From positions 1,426,001 to 1,490,000 of the forward strand of contig NZ_JAVDXX010000001.1 of the NCBI RefSeq assembly GCF_031458175.1: 64,000 nucleotides of DNA, in the 5' to 3' direction. Below, one piece after another: positions 38,648-44,698 of this stretch (positions are counted from its first letter, which is position 1; each line of letters begins with the position of its first letter). Under the pieces are notes generated by a model. That model saw only the letters and a list, made by a program, of their open reading frames with translations. It did not search any database and had not been told where the DNA came from. The translations under genes were made by a program, and so were the position numbers. Origin of the DNA: Pseudoglutamicibacter albus. GTDB lineage: Bacteria > Actinomycetota > Actinomycetes > Actinomycetales > Micrococcaceae.

Positions 38648-38761
38648 CTTGATCCAAACCGCCCGACTAGCACTCTGCCAATAGTGTCAAACTAGGAAGG
38701 TTGGCAGGCAACACGTCTCGAATAGCGACTGGTGCCTGCTGACCCTCCCCTCACTTTACCC

Positions 38762-39660
38762 ACTCTTCCGGTTTTAGAGTGCGTTGAGTCGGGCTGATAG
38801 GTGCCCGGAGTGGAGCAGGCAGCGCAGCGCTTAGTGCCCGAAGTTCCTGAACCCCAGCCCGATACCGCGCAGGTGCTCGAAGCGTCCGTTGATCGCTTCG
38901 ACCGAACCGTTCGACGCGCCACCGCGATCGAAGTACGCCAGCACGTGAGCCCGTTTCCGCCACAACGTCCGCCCCAACTGAGCAAGCTCGTCCAGCCCTG
39001 CCGGCAGATCTCTGCGCAACAGGTTGACCACTGCCTGCGTGAGCTTCCGCCTGGCGAGCTGGACGACATGGAACGGATCCATCACCGGTACCGCGTCCGG
39101 TAGCGCCTTCGTGGTGGCGGTGTGGTAGCCGGCGAATCCGCCCATCGTGACGACCCTGACCTCGGTACGGAATGCTTGGGAGCGTTCCTGCAGTCACGTG
39201 GTCACGACATTCGTGGAACGTCCGCCTTTCACATCCAACAGACGGGCTCGACCGGTCCCATCGATCAGTGGAGTCAGGTCGAGGAAGATCGTCGCGAAGG
39301 AGTCCTCACCGTGTCCGCGCACGTGTTTCCAGCTGTGCTCATCGATACCCAGGACACGGACCCCGGCCAGATGCGCGGGATCGGCGTAGACGGGGGATCG
39401 TGCGGCATCGAGCTGGTGCTGGAAGATCGAGCGCCGACACGGGGGCGGACACACTGGTAGCGGGGCAGGCGTACGTGCAGGCGGGTCGAGTGGCCGGTGA
39501 TCGGGACATCCGTCAGGCGACGGATGACATCGTCACGCAGGCGGCCTTCAGTGCCGTAGTCGGGACAGTAGTCTAGGGGTTCGCGTAGTGTGGCTTCGAT
39601 GACAACTGTCACCGGTTTGTTCTCGATGTCAGTCATGGGGCATCTGCCTTGAGTCTTGTG
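38762..39660 (-). mobile_element. decayed ISL3-family insertion sequence
   Basis: Remnant of an ISL3 element. At the transposase 3' side, the sequence CTCTTCCGGTTTTAGAGTGC (about 38763) matches the ISL3-type terminal inverted repeat of coryneform elements such as IS31831, with the transposase stop inside the repeat as in related elements. The other terminal repeat was not found near 39640-39720, so that end is lost or too decayed. Confidence 0.7.
38774..39636 (-). pseudogene. ISL3 transposase, inactivated
   Basis: Pieces of an ISL3 transposase can be read in order: the zinc-finger start with RLTDVPITGHSTRLHVRLPR, then (frame changed near 39450) RVLGIDEHSWKHVRGHGEDS and LDLTPLIDGTGRARLLDVKGG. 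After an in-frame TGA (39194-39196) come VVTMGGFAGYHTATTKALPD, MDPFHVVQLARRKLTQ and EAINGRFEHLRGIGLGFRN, an in-frame TAA at 38831, and the last residues LLHSGHLSARLNAL. One frameshift, two stop codons and shortened spacing show that it is not active. Confidence 0.8.
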
Positions 39661-39838
39661 CCTGCACGGCGCGCTCCCTGGTGCAACCGCACCGGCTTAT
39701 TGGAACGCAACATGATTTTCCCACGGAACCATCAGTAAAGACGTTCCGATGGGCGCAAAGTTCGGTCCGGTGTGGGCATGGTGTCGGTACTCGGCAATCG
39801 CCACTCTGGCTGTGTAGGCATTCCAAGTGGCCGGCCGA

Positions 39839-40093
39839 TCAGTAGTGATATCGGGCCTGAAGGATGATAAGTTCCTCGCCATCCACAAGGTAGACCAGTC
39901 GCTGCTCGCTGGTTATGCGACGCGACCATGAACCCTGCGCTCCGTATTTCAGCTGTTCGGGCTTGCCAATCCCGGTGAATGGGGCACGCAGGCAAGCGTC
40001 AATAAGTTTATTGATGCGTTTCAAGATCTGCCGGTCGGCTATCTGCCAGTGTTTGTAGTCCTCCCACGCCGATTCGTCCCAGACCAGACGCAC
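39839..40093 (-). CDS. yoeB: YoeB-family toxin (second locus)
   Basis: Exactly 84 residues, like E. coli YoeB, with the catalytic residues at the same numbers: Glu46, Arg65, His83 and Tyr84 (ending ARYHY). It starts at a GTG immediately after the antitoxin stop (TGAGTG). It differs from the YoeB at 37230, so the two loci are separate acquisitions and not a recent duplication. Confidence 0.92.
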   Translation of the reverse strand: MRLVWDESAWEDYKHWQIADRQILKRINKLIDACLRAPFTGIGKPEQLKYGAQGSWSRRITSEQRLVYLVDGEELIILQARYHY

Positions 40094-40354
40094 TCAGTGC
40101 TCCTCGTCTGTACGATCCAGTTCATGAACTTCGACTTTTCCACTGCGGGCTCGTTCATATGCATCAAGCAATCGGCGAGCATTGGCCGGTGAACGGAACA
40201 GGTAGGCAGTTTCTTGCCAGGCTGCATACTCGTCGGCTGGCATCAGGATGGCGTTCCCTTTGCGGGAAACAATTTCTATAGCGTCACGGTCTTCATTGAC
40301 CTGCTCGATCAAGGGAAAAAGTCTCTTGCGTGCCTCGCTTGCACTGATAGACAT
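40094..40354 (-). CDS. yefM: YefM/Axe-family antitoxin (second locus)
   Basis: Antitoxin of 86 residues. N-terminal Phd fold (MSISASEARKRLFPLIEQVN, then KGNAILMPADEYAAW) and an acidic tail (VEVHELDRTDEEH) that should wrap the toxin. The upstream palindrome at 40382-40402 is the probable operator. First gene of the pair. Confidence 0.92.
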   Translation of the reverse strand: MSISASEARKRLFPLIEQVNEDRDAIEIVSRKGNAILMPADEYAAWQETAYLFRSPANARRLLDAYERARSGKVEVHELDRTDEEH

Positions 40355-40381
40355 ATTGAGGACCTCCCTCGATGGAATGAA

Positions 40382-40402
40382 TGGTACAGCTTAACGGTAC
40401 CA
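40382..40402. promoter_or_regulatory. probable antitoxin operator (second yefM)
   Basis: Inverted repeat TGGTAC - nine bases - GTACCA, 28 bases before the antitoxin start, again with GTAC cores. Confidence 0.5.
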
Positions 40403-40917
40403 GTCACTGCCGGTGTGCATAGCGTGCCGCCGTACCGTACAGAGTTCGACAGCATGAGCATTCCTTTTGCAGGATCCCGTGCGAGGTGCCTGCCCCAGCC
40501 ACGCATCTTGCACCGCACCTAGTGCTTCCGGTTTGCCGTGCCCGGACTTATCTACCCTGCCGAGCCGGTGATCAATAAAGAATCGGAATGCATTCACGAT
40601 CATGCTGAGAACGTCACCGAGCCGGGTGCGCAGTTCGTGGTCGAATTCGTATAGCGCAATACATGTGCGAGGCTGGTTCCGGGAGCGAAGGTATCTAAGC
40701 GGATCTCACGGCCATCATCACTGAATTGCCACGCAGGTGGCACAGGACGATCACGGTAAATATGCCGATAGCCCGAGAGCCGATAGTATCCGTATCGCTC
40801 CAGGATCTGAGCCGCATACGCATCGTCACCGCAGTCCATGCCGCGCTCGCGTAGCCGGCGTACCTGTTCAGGGACTATCAAGAACGGTTTCGCATAGGTG
40901 CTGTGCGGATCTGTCAT
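40391..40917 (-). pseudogene. Abi_2-family (AbiD/AbiF-like) abortive infection gene, broken
   Basis: The N-terminal part reads as an Abi_2 protein (KPFLIVPEQVRRLRERGMDC, ERYGYYRLSGYRHIYRD, FAPGTSLAHVLR), the usual start of AbiD/AbiF/Abi_2 proteins. Near 40650 the frame is lost; in another frame the family sequence continues (LYEFDHELRTRLGDV, then MIVNAFRFFIDHRLGRVDKS, GHGKPEAL). The rest of the roughly 300-residue protein is missing. Such proteins abort phage infection, probably through RNA damage. This copy cannot make the whole protein, although a 105-residue N-terminal product is possible. Confidence 0.7.
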
Positions 40918-41238
40918 GTACCCACCATCCTGGTGTTCCCCGAGTTCAACGACTCCGGGCAGGAGTAGAAAAGAGAACAGACTTGCCTCTCATCGCGAGA
41001 AACAAGTCTGTCGTATTGATCCGAGTGTACACTTCGCACATGTTTCAGATCAAGCCCCCCGAACAGCTGGAACCCAGCGACGGCGGAGCGTCTGGCGTCG
41101 GGTTGACTACGACATCGTGCTCCGCTTGATACAGGCAGCTGTAAACCTGCTCTCCTCCCTTGTTCGCCGTATTACCTGACCTACCTGACGCAGGAAGGCC
41201 ACACACGCCGCAAAACTTGTTATGTGACTCCGGTCGAT

Positions 41239-41323
41239 GGCACTAAGAACCACAGTTCATCTCTTGCCTCCAGCAACTACACGTTAAACCGGAAGTCCAC
41301 CGTGCTCCGGCACTGAGAACCAC
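41239..41323. repeat. imperfect 15-bp direct repeats flanking the att-like site
   Basis: GGCACTAAGAACCAC at 41239-41253 and GGCACTGAGAACCAC at 41309-41323 lie 70 bases apart, one on each side of the 24-bp att-like repeat. They could be insertion-sequence ends or element ends; nothing more can be said from sequence. Confidence 0.5.
41277..41300. repeat. 24-bp direct repeat, copy 1 (ychF 3'-end-like, putative att)
   Basis: Perfectly identical to 43565-43588. Read on the minus strand it encodes VDFRFNV followed by TAG, matching the last residues of YchF (VEFRFNV at 56202). Likely an attachment-site remnant. Confidence 0.6.
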
Positions 41324-41336
41324 CTGCAGTCAGCGG

Positions 41337-41888
41337 CTACCAAGCCCGTCCGCGCAGGTCGATGTCTCCATCGGGCCACATCTCGAATGGGGCGATGGGC
41401 AGGACAAGGATCGGCGGGCCTGGCTCTTGCTCGACGGGTTCGCCATCACACCCGACCGACCTCTCGCGCGCACGGATCTTTTTCCACCCGCATGACGCGT
41501 AGAACGGGACGACCTGATCTCGACACCCCAAGTAACCGAACGCGACGCGGCCGCCATCGCGCATCGACTGCGCTGCCCAGCTCATGAGTTCGCTCCCGAG
41601 ACGCGTCCCTCGTGCGTCAGCGGAGATCAGAACACCGCCGACTCCCGCGATCGCGAGGGTCTCCGTGCCAACCGTGATCTCGCGGCGCGCCCATCCCACG
41701 TGGCCTACGATGCGACCTTCGTTTCGCGCCATGATGTGGACATCATGTGGCGCATAGCCGTAGGGCTGCTGTGGATCCCATTCTCCGAACTCCTCGAGAT
41801 ATTCGCTGTCGAAGAGTTGCCGAAGCCCACGCAGATCGGCTTCAGTGAGCTCTTGGTGGGCGATGATCTCGATCGAATGACGCTTCAC
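41337..41888 (-). CDS. GNAT acetyltransferase resembling aminoglycoside AAC(2')
   Basis: GNAT protein of 183 residues. The acetyl-CoA loop is ISADARGTRLGSELMSWAA, and FYASCGWKKI corresponds to motif B. The layout, with HIMARNEGRIVGHVGWARRE before the GVGGV strand and the end LVLPIAPFEMWPDGDIDLRG-AW, follows that of AAC(2')-I aminoglycoside acetyltransferases and their NodA-like relatives. Whether it acts on aminoglycosides is inference. The GTG start at 41888 (AAGGTGG just upstream) overlaps the stop of a truncated toxin gene, so it is probably translated together with the antitoxin upstream. A second start five codons upstream is possible. Confidence 0.7.
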   Translation of the reverse strand: MKRHSIEIIAHQELTEADLRGLRQLFDSEYLEEFGEWDPQQPYGYAPHDVHIMARNEGRIVGHVGWARREITVGTETLAIAGVGGVLISADARGTRLGSELMSWAAQSMRDGGRVAFGYLGCRDQVVPFYASCGWKKIRARERSVGCDGEPVEQEPGPPILVLPIAPFEMWPDGDIDLRGRAW

Positions 41889-41941
41889 ACTTCCACCTTC
41901 CACAGGTCTACGAGTTTGCCGCTGGTGTCGAGGATGATCAT
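41885..41941 (-). pseudogene. VapC/FitB-type PIN toxin, 5' stub only
   Basis: The ATG overlaps the antitoxin stop by four bases (ATGA), the normal arrangement for FitA-FitB. The product begins MIILDTSG, where MIILDTNV is the usual PIN-domain start with its first catalytic Asp, and then runs into KLVDLWKVEV and a stop. The remaining roughly 120 residues are gone. The stop codon region overlaps the start of the acetyltransferase gene. Confidence 0.75.
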
Positions 41942-42171
41942 TCGAAGTTCGCCACCCGTGCTACATCGTCGCGCGTCGGAATCGGCAGCCCCTTGACCCC
42001 ACCGCGATCCTGCGCCACATTCAGAAGAACCGCGCCTATGTGCGGCCGTCGGGCCGCCTTCGTTAGGATAGCGCGCACCTCGCCATCCATGGACTGCCCG
42101 TTCGCCTTCGCCTGAGCCGCGATTTGTGCCTTCACATGATCATCAAGACCTCGCACGACAATGGACGGCAT
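41938..42171 (-). CDS. FitA/VapB-like ribbon-helix-helix antitoxin, orphan
   Basis: Antitoxin of 77 residues. The ribbon-helix-helix N-terminus reads PSIVVRGLDDHVKAQIAAQA with GQSMDGEVRAIL, as in FitA; the C-terminal part (LPIPTRDDVARVANFE) would cover the PIN toxin. I start at the ATG at 42171 (AAGGGGG eight bases upstream), not the GTG three codons earlier. Its cognate toxin survives only as an 18-codon stub, so it is now an orphan regulator or immunity gene. Confidence 0.85.
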   Translation of the reverse strand: MPSIVVRGLDDHVKAQIAAQAKANGQSMDGEVRAILTKAARRPHIGAVLLNVAQDRGGVKGLPIPTRDDVARVANFE

Positions 42172-42306
42172 CAGCACCACCCCCTTATGATATCAACAAT
42201 GATGATCTGAATGGTACGCCTCGGAAAGAAAGAAGCGAGGCGACTGATGCTGAAGAAGCGACGTCTCGCTGGCCGCCACACTCAATTCCGTATTACGATT
42301 AAGGGT
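42172..42306. promoter_or_regulatory. divergent promoter region of two antitoxin genes
   Basis: The 135 bases lie between two divergent antitoxin genes. The perfect palindrome TGATATCA (42188-42195) and the nearby ATGATGATC half-site are placed as expected for a FitA operator. -10 and -35 boxes were not assigned. Confidence 0.4.
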
Positions 42307-42552
42307 ATGAGGACGATTAATGGGCAACAGGTTAGCGAAGAACAAATCGATGAGTGGGTAGCGGAAGCCGAGGACGGCTACGATGTGGAGACGCTTCGCC
42401 GTCGAGGCAGGAAACCTCGCCACGAAAATGCGGCTAAAGTTATCTCCATTCGCCTTTCACCCAGCGAAATTTCAGACCTGGATAAATACGCGGCCACTCA
42501 CGGATGGTCGAGGTCCCAGGCAATCCGAGAAGCTTTACGGAATGCCGTCTAA
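42307..42552 (+). CDS. ribbon-helix-helix (CopG-like) antitoxin, orphan
   Basis: Protein of 81 residues. The start MRTINGQQVSEEQIDEWVAE with AEDGYDVETLRRRGRKPR is a hallmark of a small actinobacterial antitoxin family; the C-terminal domain (VISIRLSPSEISDLDKYAAT, then WSRSQAIREALRNAV) is a ribbon-helix-helix DNA-binding domain. I use the ATG at 42307, although its AAGGG is too close; the longer frame from 42211 adds 32 basic residues. Directly downstream is a truncated toxin gene. So antitoxin without a toxin, as on the opposite strand. Confidence 0.8.
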   Translation: MRTINGQQVSEEQIDEWVAEAEDGYDVETLRRRGRKPRHENAAKVISIRLSPSEISDLDKYAATHGWSRSQAIREALRNAV

Positions 42553-42672
42553 ATGGAAGTTCGCTCAAGCGCCACAAAACACGGGATCAAACCAGAACTG
42601 AACCAAGGTCAGCTACCACGCTCGAGATACCATCGGGGCGTAGCACCGTTCGGTTGGTCATGCCACTTGTAG
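42553..42672 (+). pseudogene. toxin gene stub following the RHH antitoxin
   Basis: The 39-codon frame starts immediately after the antitoxin stop (TAAATG). Its first residues MEVRSSATKHGIKPE resemble the start of toxins paired with this antitoxin family (xxPSARKHGIxxEDI). The rest (LNQGQLPRSRYHRG onward) shows no such relation and runs into the convergent higA gene. Hence only the 5' end of the toxin is left. Confidence 0.6.
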
Positions 42673-42945
42673 CGGAGAAATAGCATCAACCGTATTCTTC
42701 AACGCGCGACGCTGCAACCGTAGCTCGTAGTTCGACTGAAGATTCATCCAAAACTCCTCGGACGTCCCGAAATACCGCGCCAGCCGTATCGCCATATCTG
42801 CAGTGATACCTCGCTTGCCATGCACGATCTCGTTGATCCGCCTCGGAGGAACACCGATAGACACAGCGACCTTATGCTGCGTGATCCCGAAACCTTGGAT
42901 GAAGTCCTCCATCAGGATCTCTCCTGGGTGGATCGACTTGATCAC
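42658..42945 (-). CDS. higA: HigA-type antitoxin, copy 2
   Basis: HTH-XRE antitoxin of 95 residues: IHPGEILMEDFIQGFGITQH, VPPRRINEIVHGKRGITA, and the C-terminal FWMNLQSNYELRLQRR are all typical of HigA. It is about 60-65% identical to the HigA encoded immediately upstream; the genes overlap by four bases (42942-42945). Its own toxin is not present, so it may be a duplicated antitoxin serving the single HigB. Confidence 0.9.
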   Translation of the reverse strand: MIKSIHPGEILMEDFIQGFGITQHKVAVSIGVPPRRINEIVHGKRGITADMAIRLARYFGTSEEFWMNLQSNYELRLQRRALKNTVDAISPLQVA

Positions 42946-43241
42946 GCGACTTGCAGTGGCGTGATCTTAGTTATCTGATCGGCCACACGCTCCTGCGCCA
43001 TCTCAAGCTCATAACGGCTCTGAAGATTGAGCCAGAACTGCGGTTCCACTCCGAAATACCGCCCCAGACGCAACGCCGTGTCGGCAGTGATGGCGCGCTT
43101 GCCGTGCACGATCTCGTTGATCCTCCGCGGAGGGACACCGATAGACACAGCGAGCTTGTGCTGCGTGATGCCGAATCCCTCAATGAAGTCCTCCATCAGA
43201 ACCTCGCCAGGGTGAATCGGCTCGTAGAGCTTCTCAGTCAT
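42942..43241 (-). CDS. higA: HigA-type antitoxin, copy 1
   Basis: HTH-XRE antitoxin of 99 residues: IHPGEVLMEDFIEGFGITQH, VPPRRINEIVHGKRAITADT, FWLNLQSRYELEMAQ. Directly follows higB with eight bases between. Part of the HigB-HigA-HigA operon; first of two antitoxins. Confidence 0.92.
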   Translation of the reverse strand: MTEKLYEPIHPGEVLMEDFIEGFGITQHKLAVSIGVPPRRINEIVHGKRAITADTALRLGRYFGVEPQFWLNLQSRYELEMAQERVADQITKITPLQVA

Positions 43242-43249
43242 TATGCACC

Positions 43250-43531
43250 TCAGTGGTAATCCTCGATAATCACGTTCTCCGGGCCAGCTTCAGTCCACAC
43301 GAAGCAGATCCGCCACTGACTGTTGATACGAATGCTGTGCTGACCCTTACGGTCACCCTTCAACGCTTCAAGCCGGTTCCCCGGTGGAATGCGAAGAGAG
43401 TTAAGCGACACCGCAGCATCGAGCAGATGCAGCTTCCTGTTCGCGGACTTATGAATCCGCGGATCTATCCGAGGCGCCGCTTCACGCAACCACACAAGCT
43501 CCGTGTCACGGTCACCGAAAGATCTGATCAC
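43250..43531 (-). CDS. higB: HigB/RelE-type toxin
   Basis: mRNA interferase of 93 residues, full length for HigB (about 92). MIRSFGDRDTELVW at the start, KLHLLDAAVSLNSLRIPPGN in the middle, GDRKGQHSIRINSQWRICF at the core, and closing EDYH with catalytic His are typical. Toxin-first order, as in host-inhibition-of-growth loci. The promoter region lies right at the second 24-bp att-like repeat (43565); an inverted ACGC-AAA-GCGT (43546-43556) could be the HigA site. Confidence 0.92.
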   Translation of the reverse strand: MIRSFGDRDTELVWLREAAPRIDPRIHKSANRKLHLLDAAVSLNSLRIPPGNRLEALKGDRKGQHSIRINSQWRICFVWTEAGPENVIIEDYH

Positions 43532-43564
43532 GAAGTCAGTTTATAACGCAAAGCGTCAATAACG

Positions 43565-43588
43565 CTACACGTTAAACCGGAAGTCCAC
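43565..43588. repeat. 24-bp direct repeat, copy 2 (ychF 3'-end-like, putative att)
   Basis: Perfect match to 41277-41300. On the minus strand it reads VVDFRFNV then TAG, as at the YchF C-terminus (VVEFRFNV). The two copies bound the antitoxin/AAC(2')/higBA module. Confidence 0.65.
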
Positions 43589-44032
43589 GACGTGTCGTTG
43601 CTAAATACCCTTACCCTATGGACATACAGCAGAAGCTGCTAGAGATTGAGTAGATACAAGAAGTAAAAAGCGATAGCTAGGATCACAGTACGGTCTTCGA
43701 GACCGCGACGACGGCTGCTACCGCAGGCCTCGTTGCCTAACTGACACCAACGCCGTGTCCACTACTCGGGGAACGCCCCCAACATTAATGCTGCCCTGCC
43801 GGCAAACCAGGGCGGCCGCGTGAGTATCGGACAATAATGCGTAGTCCTCCAAGGGTCTGGACACAAGAGCTTTCCCCTTTCCTCAGTGGCGCGACCAGAG
43901 GGAGAAGAAACATCCATCCCGGTGCACCCGCTGCGGTGATAACGACCCATCGCCCGCAGCAGGTGGCAATCGTCACGGTTATCCCTCTTTTTCAGATTCC
44001 TGTCCTCGGGATCAGAAAAAGACGAGGACCTG
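43589..44032. other. unannotated stretch between the TA module and copper cluster
   Basis: No gene recognised on either strand. Short open frames, including one of about 60 codons on the minus strand ending at 43785, have no recognisable motif. A pair GTCCTCG/CGAGGAC near 44005-44030 could form a stem after the DUF305 gene. Base composition changes along it, suggesting a junction. Confidence 0.4.
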
Positions 44033-44650
44033 TCATAGGTCAGTGAGCATCTGCTGCATCTGGGCGATCTCGGCCTCCTGGTCGTTGATAATTTGTTCGG
44101 CCAGGGTGATCGCATGCGGGTTCTGGCCGTCAGCAACCTCGTCACGGGCCATATCGACCGCACCCTCATGGTGGGCGGTCATCTGCTCAAGGTAGAGCCG
44201 AGCAGCCTCGGTGCCCTTGGCGTCCTCGAGGGCTGTCATGTCCTCCTCGCTCATCATTCCACTCATCCCGCCATGGTCCATCTCACCCATATCACCGGTG
44301 ACCGGTTGCTGACCCCAGGCCTCGAGCATGGCGTTCATCCGGTCAATCTCCGGTCCTTGGGCGTCAATAACCCTCTGGGCAAACTCCACGACCTGGGCGG
44401 GGATATCGTCCTTGGCCAGGAGGATTTCACTCATCTCCACGGCCTGCTGGTGATGGGGGATCATCATCTGGGCAAACATGATGTCCGCGTCGTTGTGATC
44501 GGCGGAGATCTCCCTGTCCGCCTCAGTCGTCGCAGTGCTGGTGGCCGAGGTGGTGGCGTCGGTGTTGCCTGACTCGGTGGCCTCACCGCAGGCGGCCAGC
44601 GCCAGGGTGGAGGCCACGGCGAGAGCGGAAAGAACAAGGGTGCGCTTCAT
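44033..44650 (-). CDS. DUF305 lipoprotein of a copper cluster
   Basis: Exported lipoprotein of 205 residues, lipobox LAAC (Cys21). Two DUF305 repeats with His/Met pairs are seen: MMIPHHQQAVEMSEILL and MTAHHEGAVDMARDEV, plus a Met/His-rich centre (MDHGGMSGMMSEEDM). DUF305 proteins often accompany copper resistance genes in actinobacteria and may bind copper at the surface. It follows the copper ATPase gene by 48 bases on the same strand. Confidence 0.88.
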   Translation of the reverse strand: MKRTLVLSALAVASTLALAACGEATESGNTDATTSATSTATTEADREISADHNDADIMFAQMMIPHHQQAVEMSEILLAKDDIPAQVVEFAQRVIDAQGPEIDRMNAMLEAWGQQPVTGDMGEMDHGGMSGMMSEEDMTALEDAKGTEAARLYLEQMTAHHEGAVDMARDEVADGQNPHAITLAEQIINDQEAEIAQMQQMLTDL

Positions 44651-44698
44651 CGTGGAGCCTTTCAGGGTATATGGGGGGCAGTGGAGAGAAGTAGTGGA

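Larger units (their letters stand above)
40918..41336. other. non-coding, recombined intergenic stretch
   Basis: No convincing gene. Contains two imperfect copies of a 15-base word (GGCACTRAGAACCAC at 41239 and 41309) and the first 24-bp ychF-like direct repeat at 41277-41300. Short open frames here lack codon bias and matches that I recognise. Confidence 0.5.
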
